From Microcoleus sp. FACHB-68 (GTDB lineage: Bacteria > Cyanobacteriota > Cyanobacteriia > Cyanobacteriales > Oscillatoriaceae): DNA of 64,000 nt. Below the pieces are notes generated by a model, which did no database searches, was not told where the DNA came from, and saw nothing but the letters and a program-made list of their open reading frames with translations. The translations under genes and the position numbers were made by a program. The stretch spans positions 62,001 to 126,000 of the forward strand of contig NZ_JACJOT010000003.1 in the NCBI RefSeq assembly GCF_014695715.1, given 5' to 3'. Below are positions 1-8,609 of the stretch, piece after piece. Each line of letters begins with the position of its first letter. Positions within the stretch are counted from its first letter, which is position 1.

Positions 1-1560
1 CAGGGTTTGGGCTTTTTTGACCTCATCCAGCATCAGCATCAAGGGGTGAGTCGGGAACACTTCGTTATCCCGATAGGCTCCGATGATGAACAGATAACCG
101 CGATCACGCTCTGTCAGCAGTAGCTTCAGCAAATTCAGAGAAGCCGAATCAGACCACTGCAAGTCATCCAGAAAAATGACCAGTGGATGCTCTGGCGTGG
201 TGAACACCGTGATGAACTTCTGGAACAGCAGATTGAAACGGTTCTGAGCAGCGCTGCCGGAGAGTTCCGGCACCGGCGGTTGCTGGCCGAGTACCTGTTC
301 GAGTTCAGGAATCACCTCGATCAGCACCTGGCCATTGTCACCCACTGCTGCCAGGATCTTCGCTTTCCACGCTTGCAACTGCGTGTCATCACTGCTGAGC
401 AGTTGTCCCATCAGGTCGCGGAAAGCTTGGACAAAGGCGCTAAACGGAAGATTGCGGTTAAATTGGTCAAACTTGCCTTTGATGAAATAGCCATGCCACC
501 GCACAATCGGCTTATGCACTTCATTGACGACGGCGGTTTTGCCAATGCCGGAAAAACCTGCCACCAGCATCAGTTCGGAGGCTCCGTTAGCAACGCGTCC
601 AAAAGCCTCAAGCAAGGTTTGAACTTCTTGTTCTCGTCCGTATAGTTTTTCGGGAATCAAAAAGCGATCACTGATATCCCGTTCACCTAAGTTAAACCAG
701 GCGTGTTTGCCGGCAACCTGATACGCTTCCTGGCATCTCATCAAATCATGCTTGAGACCGAGGGCACTTTGATAGCGATCTTCGGCATTCTTGGCCATCA
801 GTTTGCGAATGATTTCACCGAGTATGATGGGCAAATCAGGGTTGAGATCGCAGATAGAAAGTGGTTGCTTAGCGAGATGGGCATGAACCATTTCCATTGG
901 CTCGTCAGCTGGGAATGGTAACTGTCCTGTGAGCAGTTCAAAAAAGGTAATTCCCAAGGAATAGAAATCGCTGCGATAGTCAATCCCCCGGTTCATCCGT
1001 CCAGTTTGTTCCGGTGAGATGTAGGCTAGGGTGCCTTCTAAAACGTTGAGATTTTGAATCTCTTGGGTTTCGCGGGGCAGGAGGGAGGCAATGCTAAAGT
1101 CAATGACCTTAATCTGCCCAGTTTCTGGCTGAATCAGAATATTGGCGGGTTTAATGTCTTTGTGAATAATTCGTTGCTGATAGAGCCGGTGGAGGACATC
1201 CACAATTTGCAGGGCAATTGGCCAAAATTGTTCGACAGTCAGAGGGCAAGCATGAATGTAATCACGTAGTGAGATGCCACCGATGTCTTCCATCACCAAG
1301 GCATAGCCATTGGCATAGGGTTCTAGACTAATCGGTTGGACAATGCCTGGGATGTCGATATTTTTAGTGATCGCATACTGATTGCGAAACTGAACCAACT
1401 CGCTGAAGCTGGGATAGTCGTGCCGCAGTGTCTTAATCACCACCGGACATTGCTTCAACTTTTGCACTCCTCGATAGACAGCCGTCCTGGAACCTAGATA
1501 CAGTTGCTCGACCAAGGTATAGCCAGAAATTTTTGGTAGTTGCTGTGCTAGAGGAGTCAT
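1..1560 (-). CDS. Large Ser/Thr protein kinase with NTPase domain, 5' part (cut by window edge)
   Basis: The 520 codons from the ATG at 1560 to the window edge stay open. The first ~270 residues are a Hanks-type kinase domain: catalytic loop HKDIKPAN near residue 135 and IDFSIA near 155 in place of canonical DFG, both usual in the large cyanobacterial signalling kinases. An AAA/STAND-type NTPase follows, with a Walker A motif (GFSGIGKT) around residues 334-342 and a Walker B-like VIFLDD around 460. In this family the ATPase is normally followed by a long helical region, GAF/PAS and often a histidine kinase; those parts would lie beyond the left edge. It probably acts as a cytoplasmic stress or signal integrator. 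The start is the first ATG before the conserved kinase segment, with no strong Shine-Dalgarno. The domain assignment is secure; the downstream architecture is inferred from the family. Confidence 0.9.
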   Translation of the reverse strand, partial: MTPLAQQLPKISGYTLVEQLYLGSRTAVYRGVQKLKQCPVVIKTLRHDYPSFSELVQFRNQYAITKNIDIPGIVQPISLEPYANGYALVMEDIGGISLRDYIHACPLTVEQFWPIALQIVDVLHRLYQQRIIHKDIKPANILIQPETGQIKVIDFSIASLLPRETQEIQNLNVLEGTLAYISPEQTGRMNRGIDYRSDFYSLGITFFELLTGQLPFPADEPMEMVHAHLAKQPLSICDLNPDLPIILGEIIRKLMAKNAEDRYQSALGLKHDLMRCQEAYQVAGKHAWFNLGERDISDRFLIPEKLYGREQEVQTLLEAFGRVANGASELMLVAGFSGIGKTAVVNEVHKPIVRWHGYFIKGKFDQFNRNLPFSAFVQAFRDLMGQLLSSDDTQLQAWKAKILAAVGDNGQVLIEVIPELEQVLGQQPPVPELSGSAAQNRFNLLFQKFITVFTTPEHPLVIFLDDLQWSDSASLNLLKLLLTERDRGYLFIIGAYRDNEVFPTHPLMLMLDEVKKAQTL

Positions 1561-1618
1561 AGGTGTATAAAAAAGGTTTTGATTTTACTAGGATGCCCTA
1601 AATTCTTAGTTAAGTAGC

Positions 1619-1761
1619 AGACTTGTTGGGAAATAAGCTGGTTTAAGGGCGGGCTTTCCGCTTCTTTTCCAAAGTTATGCTGCATCAAGATAAGACTTGT
1701 TGGGAAATAAGCTGGTTTAAGGGCGAGGTTTTCCGCTTCTTTTCCAAAGTTATGCTGCATC
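1619..1761. repeat. Imperfect tandem duplication, two ~68-bp copies
   Basis: Copy 1 (1619-1686) and copy 2 (1693-1761) share almost every base, starting AGACTTGTTGGGAAATAAGC and ending TTATGCTGCATC. They are separated by six bases and differ by a small change around GGGCGGGCTTT versus GGGCGAGGTTTT. The duplication lies just upstream of the divergent kinase start at 1560, so it could affect that promoter. Confidence 0.9.
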
Positions 1762-2487
1762 CATAGCGAAGTTCCCCAAACCGACTGTGTTCAGTCGTGG
1801 TGTTTAAATTGAGCTTATGGGAATGATGCCGGCATCTATATCTTAAAGCGAAAATCCGGCTTCCCCCACTTCAAGGAATGTTTGCAACAACTCTGCTGCA
1901 TTATTGTATTCATAAAACTCTTAAGGATATTAGGCTAAACAGAAAGATTGCTAAGCGTTCAAGTCGTTGTTCTCATTCTTCCACTTGCATTCAATTCACA
2001 TCCCTCAATTCTTTGAATGAAGCGGGAAGTTAATTTTTCATTAACCTCTATGACGACAGCAACCAATTCTGCAAGTCCGCTACAACCGAACTGTTAGACA
2101 GCAGAACATCTTCAAGAAATTTATAAGGAAACTGTAAAATTAACACTTTCGCAACTGACGAATAATCCTCAAAATTTCACCGTTTCCAAAGAACGCACCA
2201 AAATATGCAAAAACAATTGAGTGGTAGCTGGACTCGAAATCTTCTGATTTTGAGACAGAGGTTACATATAAGTGCTGTCCTCCTAATAGATTGCTTAGAT
2301 GATCTACATAGTAACCATCTTTTAAGTTGCTAATAAAGACACCGCTGTTAAAATCCTCTCTTGACAAGCTAATGAACCACAGAATTTGCACCGAAGTAAA
2401 GCATCACGCAGTTGGCTTAAATCGTAAATCATAGGCTGGCTAGTGAATGGATCATGATCCGAGCGCCGGCATTTTACATCTAATGTC

Positions 2488-2517
2488 ATTACAATTGCGT
2501 TGAATTGTAATTTTTTT
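2488..2517 (+). terminator. Rho-independent terminator with no obvious gene upstream
   Basis: ATTACAATT (2488-2496) pairs perfectly with AATTGTAAT (2503-2511) around a 6-nt loop and is followed by an uninterrupted T run to 2517. The orientation fits a plus-strand transcript, yet no plus-strand protein gene is visible between 1561 and 2487. Confidence 0.7.
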
Positions 2518-2657
2518 AAGTGATGAGGCTGCTTAAAACACGCGCGGCTACCGGCAACCCTCGCACACCTGCCATCAATCTCTGTCGCGTGGTAGAGCCT
2601 GAGAATTTGTTAACTTTTATAAGATAAGCCCAGTCCAACTCTCATAAAACTTCAGCT

Positions 2658-4352
2658 ATGCAAACGTATGATGTCATTATCATAGGGGCCGGTCACAACG
2701 GGCTGGTCTGTGCTGCTTATCTCCTCAAAGCTGGGTATAGCGTTCTATTATTAGAAAAACGTTCAGTCCCAGGCGGTGCGGCAACCACCGAGGAAGCCAT
2801 GCCAGAAGAGGCTCCCGGTTTTAACTTTAACCTCTGCGCCATTGACCATGAATTTATCCATCTAGGGCCGGTCATCGAAGAATTAGAACTAGAAAAGTAC
2901 GGTTTAGAGTATCTGTGGTGCGATCCAGTCGTTTTTTGCCCCCATCCCGATGGCAAATACTTCTTGGGACATAAATCAGTTGAAAAAACCTGTGCAGAAA
3001 TAGGCCGGTATAACGAGCGCGACGCTAAAAAATACGCAGAATACACAGATTTCTGGCAGCGTGTCATTGGTGCGATGATTCCCATGTTCAACGCGCCGCC
3101 TAAATCACTTTTTGATATCGCCGGCAACTACGACATCGAAAAGCTGAAAAAACTATTTTCCATCCTGGGTGGGCCTGACAAAACGCTGGACTTTATTCGC
3201 ACCATGCTTACCAGCCCCGAAGACATCATAAATGAATGGTTTGATTCGGAATTTTTAAAAGCACCCTTAGCAAGACTCGCAGCCGAACTCGGTGCGCCTC
3301 CCTCCCAAAAAACCATTGCGGTGGGTGCAATCATGATGGCAATGCGTCACAACCCCGGTATGGCTAGACCTCGTGGCGGCACCGGCGCTTTAGTAAAAGC
3401 ATTGCTTAAGTTAGTTAAAAGCCTAGGCGGAGAAGTTCTCACAGATCAGCACGTTGAGCGAATCTTAATTGATGACGGTCGCGCTGTGGGCGTTCGGGTG
3501 GCGAATGGCACCGAATATCGGGCAAAACGCGGCGTTATTTCCAATATTGATGCGAAGCGAGTATTTTTACAATTGGTGGATGAAAGCGATGTGGATGCCG
3601 CCGATCCCGCTCTGCGTGAGCGTTTGGAACGTCGGATCGTCAACAACAACGAAACCATCCTCAAAATTGACTTGGCGATGGATGAACCCCTGCGGTTTGA
3701 GCATCACGAACACAAAGATGAGTATTTAATCGGTTCAATTCTCATTGCTGACTCGGTTAGACAGGTTGAGATATCGCACAGTGAATCGAGTGTTGGCAAG
3801 ATTCCAGATTCCGATCCCTCGATGTATGTGGTGCAGCCGACGATGCTTGATCCATCAATGGCACCCCCCGGTAAGCATACGGTTTGGATTGAGTTTTTTG
3901 CTCCTTACCAAATTGCCGGCGCGGAGGGAACCGGCCTGAATGGCACCGGCTGGACGGATGAACTGAAGAACAAGGTGGCTGATCGCGTCATCGACAAGCT
4001 TGCCGATTATGCGCCAAATGTCAAGAAAGCTACAATCGCTCGCCGGGTGGAAAGTCCAGCGGAATTGGGGGCACGTTTGGGAGCCTATAAAGGCAATTAC
4101 TACCACATCGACATGACTCTGGATCAGATGATATTCTTCCGCCCCTTGCCAGAGTTGGCAAACTATAAAACGCCGATAGAAGGGCTGTTTCTCACAGGGG
4201 CCGGCACTCATCCGGGTGGGTCTATTTCTGGGATGCCGGGACGCAATACCGCCCGCATCTTCATACACACGCAGCAGCCGATCGCTCAGACGCTTAGTGA
4301 TGCGGCGAATTCTCTTAAGTCAACCGCAAAGGATTTGTTTAAGAAAACATGA
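2658..4352 (+). CDS. crtO: Beta-carotene ketolase, CrtO type
   Basis: This 564-residue protein belongs to the phytoene-desaturase-like FAD oxidoreductases. A Rossmann GxGxxG dinucleotide fold is at residues 6-36 (IIGAGHNGL, ending in LLLEKR), and the C-terminal FAD motif GAGTHPGGSISGMPGRN is near residues 515-532. From memory it matches Synechocystis CrtO along its whole length, including CAIDHEF, ARPRGGTGAL and SPEDIINEWFDSE. CrtO adds a keto group at C4 of beta-carotene to give echinenone, a membrane photoprotective pigment and ligand of orange carotenoid protein. The length is slightly above the Synechocystis protein, through a Lys-rich C-terminal tail. It stands alone, followed after 200 bp by a saccharopine-dehydrogenase-like gene on the same strand. 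The ATG start sits directly before the Rossmann fold. Confidence 0.93.
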   Translation: MQTYDVIIIGAGHNGLVCAAYLLKAGYSVLLLEKRSVPGGAATTEEAMPEEAPGFNFNLCAIDHEFIHLGPVIEELELEKYGLEYLWCDPVVFCPHPDGKYFLGHKSVEKTCAEIGRYNERDAKKYAEYTDFWQRVIGAMIPMFNAPPKSLFDIAGNYDIEKLKKLFSILGGPDKTLDFIRTMLTSPEDIINEWFDSEFLKAPLARLAAELGAPPSQKTIAVGAIMMAMRHNPGMARPRGGTGALVKALLKLVKSLGGEVLTDQHVERILIDDGRAVGVRVANGTEYRAKRGVISNIDAKRVFLQLVDESDVDAADPALRERLERRIVNNNETILKIDLAMDEPLRFEHHEHKDEYLIGSILIADSVRQVEISHSESSVGKIPDSDPSMYVVQPTMLDPSMAPPGKHTVWIEFFAPYQIAGAEGTGLNGTGWTDELKNKVADRVIDKLADYAPNVKKATIARRVESPAELGARLGAYKGNYYHIDMTLDQMIFFRPLPELANYKTPIEGLFLTGAGTHPGGSISGMPGRNTARIFIHTQQPIAQTLSDAANSLKSTAKDLFKKT

Positions 4353-4362
4353 GGGTTGGCAG

Positions 4363-4383
4363 GGGCATGGCAGTGCCATGCCC
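4363..4383. repeat. Dispersed palindrome GGGCATGGCA-g-TGCCATGCCC
   Basis: A perfect 10-bp inverted repeat with a single central base starts 10 bp after the crtO stop. No T run follows, so it is a weak terminator candidate. Sequences of this type recur between genes in many filamentous cyanobacteria (general knowledge, not checked). It may stabilise the crtO mRNA 3' end. Confidence 0.7.
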
Positions 4384-4552
4384 GTACAAGGGTGAAGAAG
4401 TTTCTGTAAGCTTTTGGGCAAGAACTTTGAAATTTGAAACCGGCTTGCTGGCACGTTTTTCATTTTTCATTCTAAATTGTTCATCCTTTGTACAGATGAA
4501 TGGGATCACTTAAAAATGATGAACTGAAGTTAGTGTTAGCGATTATTTAGAG

Positions 4553-5665
4553 ATGACACATCGTGTTTTAATTCTTGGCGGACGAGGGCGCATTGGCAGC
4601 AGTGTGGCGAGAGATTTACTGAACCATACGGATGCGCGAATTATGATTACTGGGCGTAACCCAGATACAGCGGAGCAAGTCAGTGATGATTTGGGTCCTA
4701 AAGTAGATTTTGTGGCTTTGGATTTGGCGGAACACGAGGTGGTGAGAAAGGCGATCGCCGATTCTAATTTGGTTGTCCACTGTGCCGGCCCTTTTCACTA
4801 TCGAGATGCAAATGTTCTCAAAACTTGCATTGAGGAGGGTGTGAATTATGTGGATGTGAGTGACAGCCGCAGTTTTACCCGTAAGGCGCTAGATTGCACT
4901 GAGGCGGCGAAGGCGGCTGGGGTGACGGCGATTATTAACACCGGCATCTTTCCTGGGGTTTCTAATAGCATGGTGCGCCAGGGCATTGAGCAGTTAGATG
5001 AGGCAGAACGCATCCATTTAACCTATGTGGTGGGGAGTTCTGGCGGTGCCGGCATGACGGTGATGCGAACGACGTTTTTAGGTCTGCAAAGTCCTTTTGA
5101 TGTTTGGGTCGATGGTCAGTGGCAACAGGTAAAGCCGTACACCCAACGCGAAACGATTCAGTTTCCCGCCCCTTATGGCAAAACCGGCGTTTACTGGTTT
5201 GATATGCCGGAAGCTTTCACGCTGCCTGAATCCTTCCCTGGCGTGAAAACGGTGATTACCAAGTTTGGCACCGCCCCGGATCTTTACAATCACATGACTT
5301 GGATCGTCGCAAACTTGTGGCCATCGAGTTGGTTGCGGAATAATGCAGTGATTGAGTTTCTGTCTCACGTCAGTTATCGCATGACGAATGTGACGGATCG
5401 GATTATCGGGACTGGGGTGGCGGTTCGATCTGAGGTATCGGGACGCAAGAACGGAGAACCGGCAACTTATTGCACGAGTGTGGTGCATGACAACGCCGCA
5501 GTTGCCACCGGCATTGGCACCGGCACCATTGCTGAGTTCATTTTGTCTGGCAAGCTGAATAAGCCTGGAGTGTGGCCGGTTGAACAAGCACTACCAACTG
5601 ATTTATTTGAACACTGCTTAGAAACTCGCGGCCTGAAGATTCATCAAGAAACGTTGCAGCACTAA
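4553..5665 (+). CDS. Saccharopine dehydrogenase-family NAD(P)-binding reductase
   Basis: The 370-residue protein starts with a Rossmann fold (VLILGGRGRIGSSVARDLL, residues 5-23), followed by LVVHCAGPFHYRD and YVDVSDSR, the hallmarks of the saccharopine dehydrogenase-like group in which a carbonyl or imine is reduced with NAD(P)H. There is no second domain typical of genuine lysine-pathway enzymes, and cyanobacteria do not use the aminoadipate pathway, so true saccharopine dehydrogenase activity is unlikely. Related membrane-associated trans-acting reductases act on lipids or polyketides in other bacteria. It follows crtO on the same strand but is 200 bp away, so co-transcription is possible but unproven. 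The substrate is unknown. Confidence 0.8.
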   Translation: MTHRVLILGGRGRIGSSVARDLLNHTDARIMITGRNPDTAEQVSDDLGPKVDFVALDLAEHEVVRKAIADSNLVVHCAGPFHYRDANVLKTCIEEGVNYVDVSDSRSFTRKALDCTEAAKAAGVTAIINTGIFPGVSNSMVRQGIEQLDEAERIHLTYVVGSSGGAGMTVMRTTFLGLQSPFDVWVDGQWQQVKPYTQRETIQFPAPYGKTGVYWFDMPEAFTLPESFPGVKTVITKFGTAPDLYNHMTWIVANLWPSSWLRNNAVIEFLSHVSYRMTNVTDRIIGTGVAVRSEVSGRKNGEPATYCTSVVHDNAAVATGIGTGTIAEFILSGKLNKPGVWPVEQALPTDLFEHCLETRGLKIHQETLQH

Positions 5666-5841
5666 CCGTCTTTATCTGTCTATATAGTTATTCATTGTTG
5701 CTGTAACAATTTTTAATTTGCTGAATGCTTGAATCTGCCTGCCGGTAGAAGTAAACGCTGGAGTTGTCAGCGTAATATGCTTCTTGTAGCTAAACGTCGC
5801 AGTACAAATTCCAAACAAAAAAGTCAGAGGAGGTATTTTAT

Positions 5842-6192
5842 ATGCAGCGAATTTTACAAACCTTGGGGCAAGCATTACGCAAGAGCGTTGTGATTGTGTG
5901 CTTGATGAGTTTAATCGGCGTGTCCGGTTTATTCATCTTCGCTCCTCAGCCAAGTTATGCAGCAACAGCCGTAAGTAAAAAGCCGGTTCTACCCGATCCT
6001 GATGTCCTCGATCCTCAAGCCGGTCTGAGTCGGGAACAGGCTTATGAAGAAGCCGTAAAGGACGCTGAGAGCGAGAAAAGCATCGAGAAGGTTTACGAAG
6101 AAAATTTAGAGGAATACAAAGAAGAAAATCCCGGCCCTAGCTTAATTGAAAAAGCCGAAGAGGCCCTTGAAAAGGTGACTGGCCAAGATTAG
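5842..6192 (+). CDS. Small exported acidic protein, unknown function
   Basis: This 116-residue protein has a clear signal peptide: basic start (MQRILQ, ALRK), hydrophobic core near 16-32, and a likely cleavage after SYA at residue 40. The mature ~76 residues are strongly acidic and Glu/Lys-rich (EEAVKDAESEKS, EENLEEYKEE) and probably helical. A strong Shine-Dalgarno (GAGGAGG) lies about 10 bases before the ATG, and a terminator follows at 6265. It therefore looks like a well-expressed monocistronic gene for a periplasmic or thylakoid-lumen protein. I do not recognise a named family. Confidence 0.8.
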   Translation: MQRILQTLGQALRKSVVIVCLMSLIGVSGLFIFAPQPSYAATAVSKKPVLPDPDVLDPQAGLSREQAYEEAVKDAESEKSIEKVYEENLEEYKEENPGPSLIEKAEEALEKVTGQD

Positions 6193-6264
6193 GTTATAAG
6201 GAACTAAATGGTAGGTGTGATGCTATATAATTAGCTCAATTTTTCCTTCCTGAGTTTCAACGAT

Positions 6265-6299
6265 AACTCCATTTAAACTGTTGTTTAGGTGGAGTTTTT
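6265..6299 (+). terminator. Rho-independent terminator after the 116-aa gene
   Basis: AACTCCATTTAAAC (6265-6278) pairs with GTTTAGGTGGAGTT (6283-6296) through 14 base pairs, two of them G-U, closing on a 4-base loop and running into a short T tract. The rest of the 330-bp spacer (6193-6522) is very AT-rich and shows no gene. Confidence 0.85.
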
Positions 6300-6522
6300 G
6301 ATATTAAAAGTTTTATTTTTTAATGAAGATTTTTATATGTAATTGAAATAAATTTTAACTAAACTATAAAGATTGAAACTAAAGAAATGGCCAAAAATTT
6401 TTATTAAATAAAAGTTAAATAACTAATAAACAAATACGGGAAAATGTCACTCTTCAGAAAGATGTTTGCAGGGGAATTTAAAGAGTAGGTTTAAGAAAGA
6501 ACTCGAAAAGGAAGCAATACTT

Positions 6523-7044
6523 ATGAGTAACGACAGACACAATACAAACGAACCAGATGCCAACCGTGACCCGCTTTCCGGTCAGCCCGGAGCACATCCA
6601 GTGGGTACGGGGATTGGTGCAGCCGGCGCAGGGGCTGCCGGTACAGCAATTGGTGCAGCAGTTGGCGGCCCCGTGGGCGCGGTTATAGGCGCTGTGGTGG
6701 GTTCAGTCGCTGGTGGATTAGCCGGCAAGGGCGTTGCTGAAGCCATCGATCCTACCGTGGAAGATGCTTACTGGCGTGATAACTATACGTCTCAATCCTA
6801 CGTTGAGCAGGGCATGGGATATGACGACTATCAGCCGGCCTATCGCACCGGCTATGAAGGTTACAGAACCTACTACAGCACTGGCAAAAGCTACGACGAG
6901 TTAGAACCGGATCTACAGCGTCATTATGAAGCGGATCGTGGCGGTTCACGCTTGGGTTGGGATAAAGCCAAGCACGCAACCCGCGATGCGTGGAACCGGG
7001 TTGAACGGGCGATTCCCGGTGACATCGACAGAGACGGACGCTAA
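6523..7044 (+). CDS. Glycine-zipper hydrophilic protein, probably stress related
   Basis: I place the start at the ATG at 6523 (173 residues) because an AAAGGAAG-like ribosome site lies 10-15 bases before it; the frame also has an upstream ATG at 6466 that would add a basic 19-residue tail. The N-terminus is polar, followed by a long Gly/Ala-rich zipper segment (roughly residues 28-72, repeating GAAG and AVVGSVAGGLAGK) of the type that inserts into or lies along membranes. A Tyr-rich hydrophilic tail follows, with YDELEPDLQRHY and a WDKAKHATRDAWNRVERA helix. Similar proteins are common in cyanobacteria and are often linked to osmotic or desiccation stress; that role is inferred. The C-terminal helix could bind other proteins. 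Confidence 0.85.
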   Translation: MSNDRHNTNEPDANRDPLSGQPGAHPVGTGIGAAGAGAAGTAIGAAVGGPVGAVIGAVVGSVAGGLAGKGVAEAIDPTVEDAYWRDNYTSQSYVEQGMGYDDYQPAYRTGYEGYRTYYSTGKSYDELEPDLQRHYEADRGGSRLGWDKAKHATRDAWNRVERAIPGDIDRDGR

Positions 7045-7107
7045 AAGCCGGTGTTAACTGCGCTTGATAGCCTGGTAAATGGTTTTAGGGTTTTTGGTTT
7101 AAAGGAG

Positions 7108-7141
7108 TAATTTGCCGGTTTGTTCGGACACCGGCAAATTA
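7108..7141. terminator. Hairpin between convergent genes, probable bidirectional terminator
   Basis: TAATTTGCCGGT (7108-7119) and ACCGGCAAATTA (7130-7141) form a perfect 12-bp stem with a 10-base loop. It stands between the ends of the glycine-zipper gene (+) and the antiporter gene (-). The stem carries the TGCCGG-type motif abundant in this genome. Confidence 0.7.
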
Positions 7142-7197
7142 CAAAATAACAAATCACATCTGACAAAAAAAGCAGTAAGTAGCGCTTAATTTTTCAG

Positions 7198-8445
7198 CTA
7201 TTTACTGCTTTCTACGATGGAAGGCTGGGTTGGTTCAACCTTGTCGTGATACCAGTTCATTAAAGGCGTTGAACTAATTCCGTGGATAATGACAGAAATT
7301 ACAATTGTTGTATAAGTAATCCAAGCAAGTCGCTCACCTGTTTGATCTTTTAACCCGTGGCTAAATGCATAGGCTAGATAATATAAAGACCCAACACCGC
7401 GAATGCCAAACCAGCCAAAGAGCCAGCGGGTTTTTGGTTGCCAATACCCGCCTAGTGTACTCAGCCACGCTCCGAGCGGTCGAATTACTAAAAGCACCAA
7501 TACGCCGATGATTAGGCTGTCGCCGGCATAAGTTATCATCGGTTGAAATCGCAGGAGCGAACCTAAGAGCAGAATGGTAGCGACTTCCATGAGTTTTTCA
7601 ATTCGCTCTGTGAATTCTAGCTGAGAAAGCGATTTTTCCGGATCGTGGTAAGTTTTCTGAAAGACTACACCGGCCACAAAAACAGCGAGAAATCCATAAC
7701 CATTGACAAATTCTGTGAGGGTATAGGTGAGTAAAATTGTGCTGAGGGCAATGAAATCTTCCATCAAATTATCAACGGGGCGGTATTTTTGAAGTTGCTT
7801 GTCAACCCAAACAACTGCTTTTGATACCACAATTCCCATGACGATGCCGGCGGCAATTGCCCAAATTAAATCGATGGCAACCCACTGTTTAAGCCAGTTA
7901 TCCCAATTGTTATCTTTTAATGCGTGAAGCCCAAAATAGACAAACGGAAAAGCCAGCGCATCATTTAAACCACCTTCTGAAGTCAAGCCAAAGCGCAATT
8001 CGTCTTTATCTTCCATGTGGGCCATCTGAACTTCGGAAGCCAAAACTGGGTCAGTCGGTGCGAGAATGGCTCCTAGGAGAATAGCAGGACCCCAACCAAA
8101 ACCTAAAATCCAATGGCCGGCAGCAGCAATGGCAAAGATGGAAATTGGCATTAAAAATCCAATCAGCCGCGCCGTTATATTCCACGCCCACAATTTCAGG
8201 GGTCGCTTCATTTTGAGGCCGCAGCTAAATACAGAAACAATAACAACAAATTCCGTGATTCGTTCTAGAAATTTGGCGTCGGGTCGTAAGTTAATTAGCT
8301 GAACTCCGTATTCACCTAAACCGATCCCAACAAGCAAATAAATCAGGGCGTAGGATAACGGTAACCGTGAAATCCAGCCAGAACCGAGGGTGACGAGAAG
8401 CAAAAGAAAGCCAATGACAAACAGGCTGACAAAGTAAGTATCCAC
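7198..8445 (-). CDS. Cation:proton antiporter, CPA1/NhaP family
   Basis: The 415-residue protein has about 12 hydrophobic segments. It shows the family's ion-binding motifs: APTDPVLASEV around residues 130-140 and SEGGLNDALAFP near 155-166, with the Asp pair expected for electroneutral Na+(K+)/H+ exchange, plus a conserved WFGIRGVGSLYYL segment near 345-357. It would sit in the plasma or thylakoid membrane and contribute to pH and sodium homeostasis. The C-terminal tail is short (ends QPSIVESSK) and lacks a TrkA or cyclic-nucleotide domain. The upstream gene on the same strand is NDH-2, 164 bp away, so the two may be co-expressed. The exact cation cannot be told from sequence. Confidence 0.9.
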   Translation of the reverse strand: MDTYFVSLFVIGFLLLLVTLGSGWISRLPLSYALIYLLVGIGLGEYGVQLINLRPDAKFLERITEFVVIVSVFSCGLKMKRPLKLWAWNITARLIGFLMPISIFAIAAAGHWILGFGWGPAILLGAILAPTDPVLASEVQMAHMEDKDELRFGLTSEGGLNDALAFPFVYFGLHALKDNNWDNWLKQWVAIDLIWAIAAGIVMGIVVSKAVVWVDKQLQKYRPVDNLMEDFIALSTILLTYTLTEFVNGYGFLAVFVAGVVFQKTYHDPEKSLSQLEFTERIEKLMEVATILLLGSLLRFQPMITYAGDSLIIGVLVLLVIRPLGAWLSTLGGYWQPKTRWLFGWFGIRGVGSLYYLAYAFSHGLKDQTGERLAWITYTTIVISVIIHGISSTPLMNWYHDKVEPTQPSIVESSK

Positions 8446-8609
8446 AAAAGCGTTCGCACAGTTAAGGGTGGTTGCTTCATGAGTTTACTCTCACAACCTT
8501 TTGCTGCGAATCTTCCTTTTGGGAGGATTTTACAATCTAAATTGATCCCCGTTGGTTGTATAACCTGAGGAAGATGCACCCTTATTCTTAACCGCTTTTT
8601 AAGTATTGA

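Larger units (their letters stand above)
1561..2657. other. 1.1 kb spacer with repeat, palindrome, orphan terminator
   Basis: No convincing protein gene lies here. It holds a tandem repeat (1619-1761), a 12-bp palindrome GGATCATGATCC (2449-2460) and a strong plus-strand terminator hairpin (2488-2517). An 83-codon minus-strand frame at 2140-2391 starts with GTG, lacks a ribosome binding site and resembles nothing I recognise; I give it about 0.2 chance of being real. The promoter of crtO should lie in the last ~100 bp, where an AT-rich stretch (TTTATAAGAT, near 2616-2625) could hold a -10 element. Confidence 0.6.

Noticed and set aside
2140-2391. 83-codon minus-strand frame in the first spacer
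   Set aside because: GTG start, no ribosome site, no family resemblance; kept only as a remark in the spacer entry.
8343-8579. 78-codon minus frame overlapping the antiporter start
   Set aside because: Overlaps the conserved N-terminus of the antiporter in another frame; likely a shadow.
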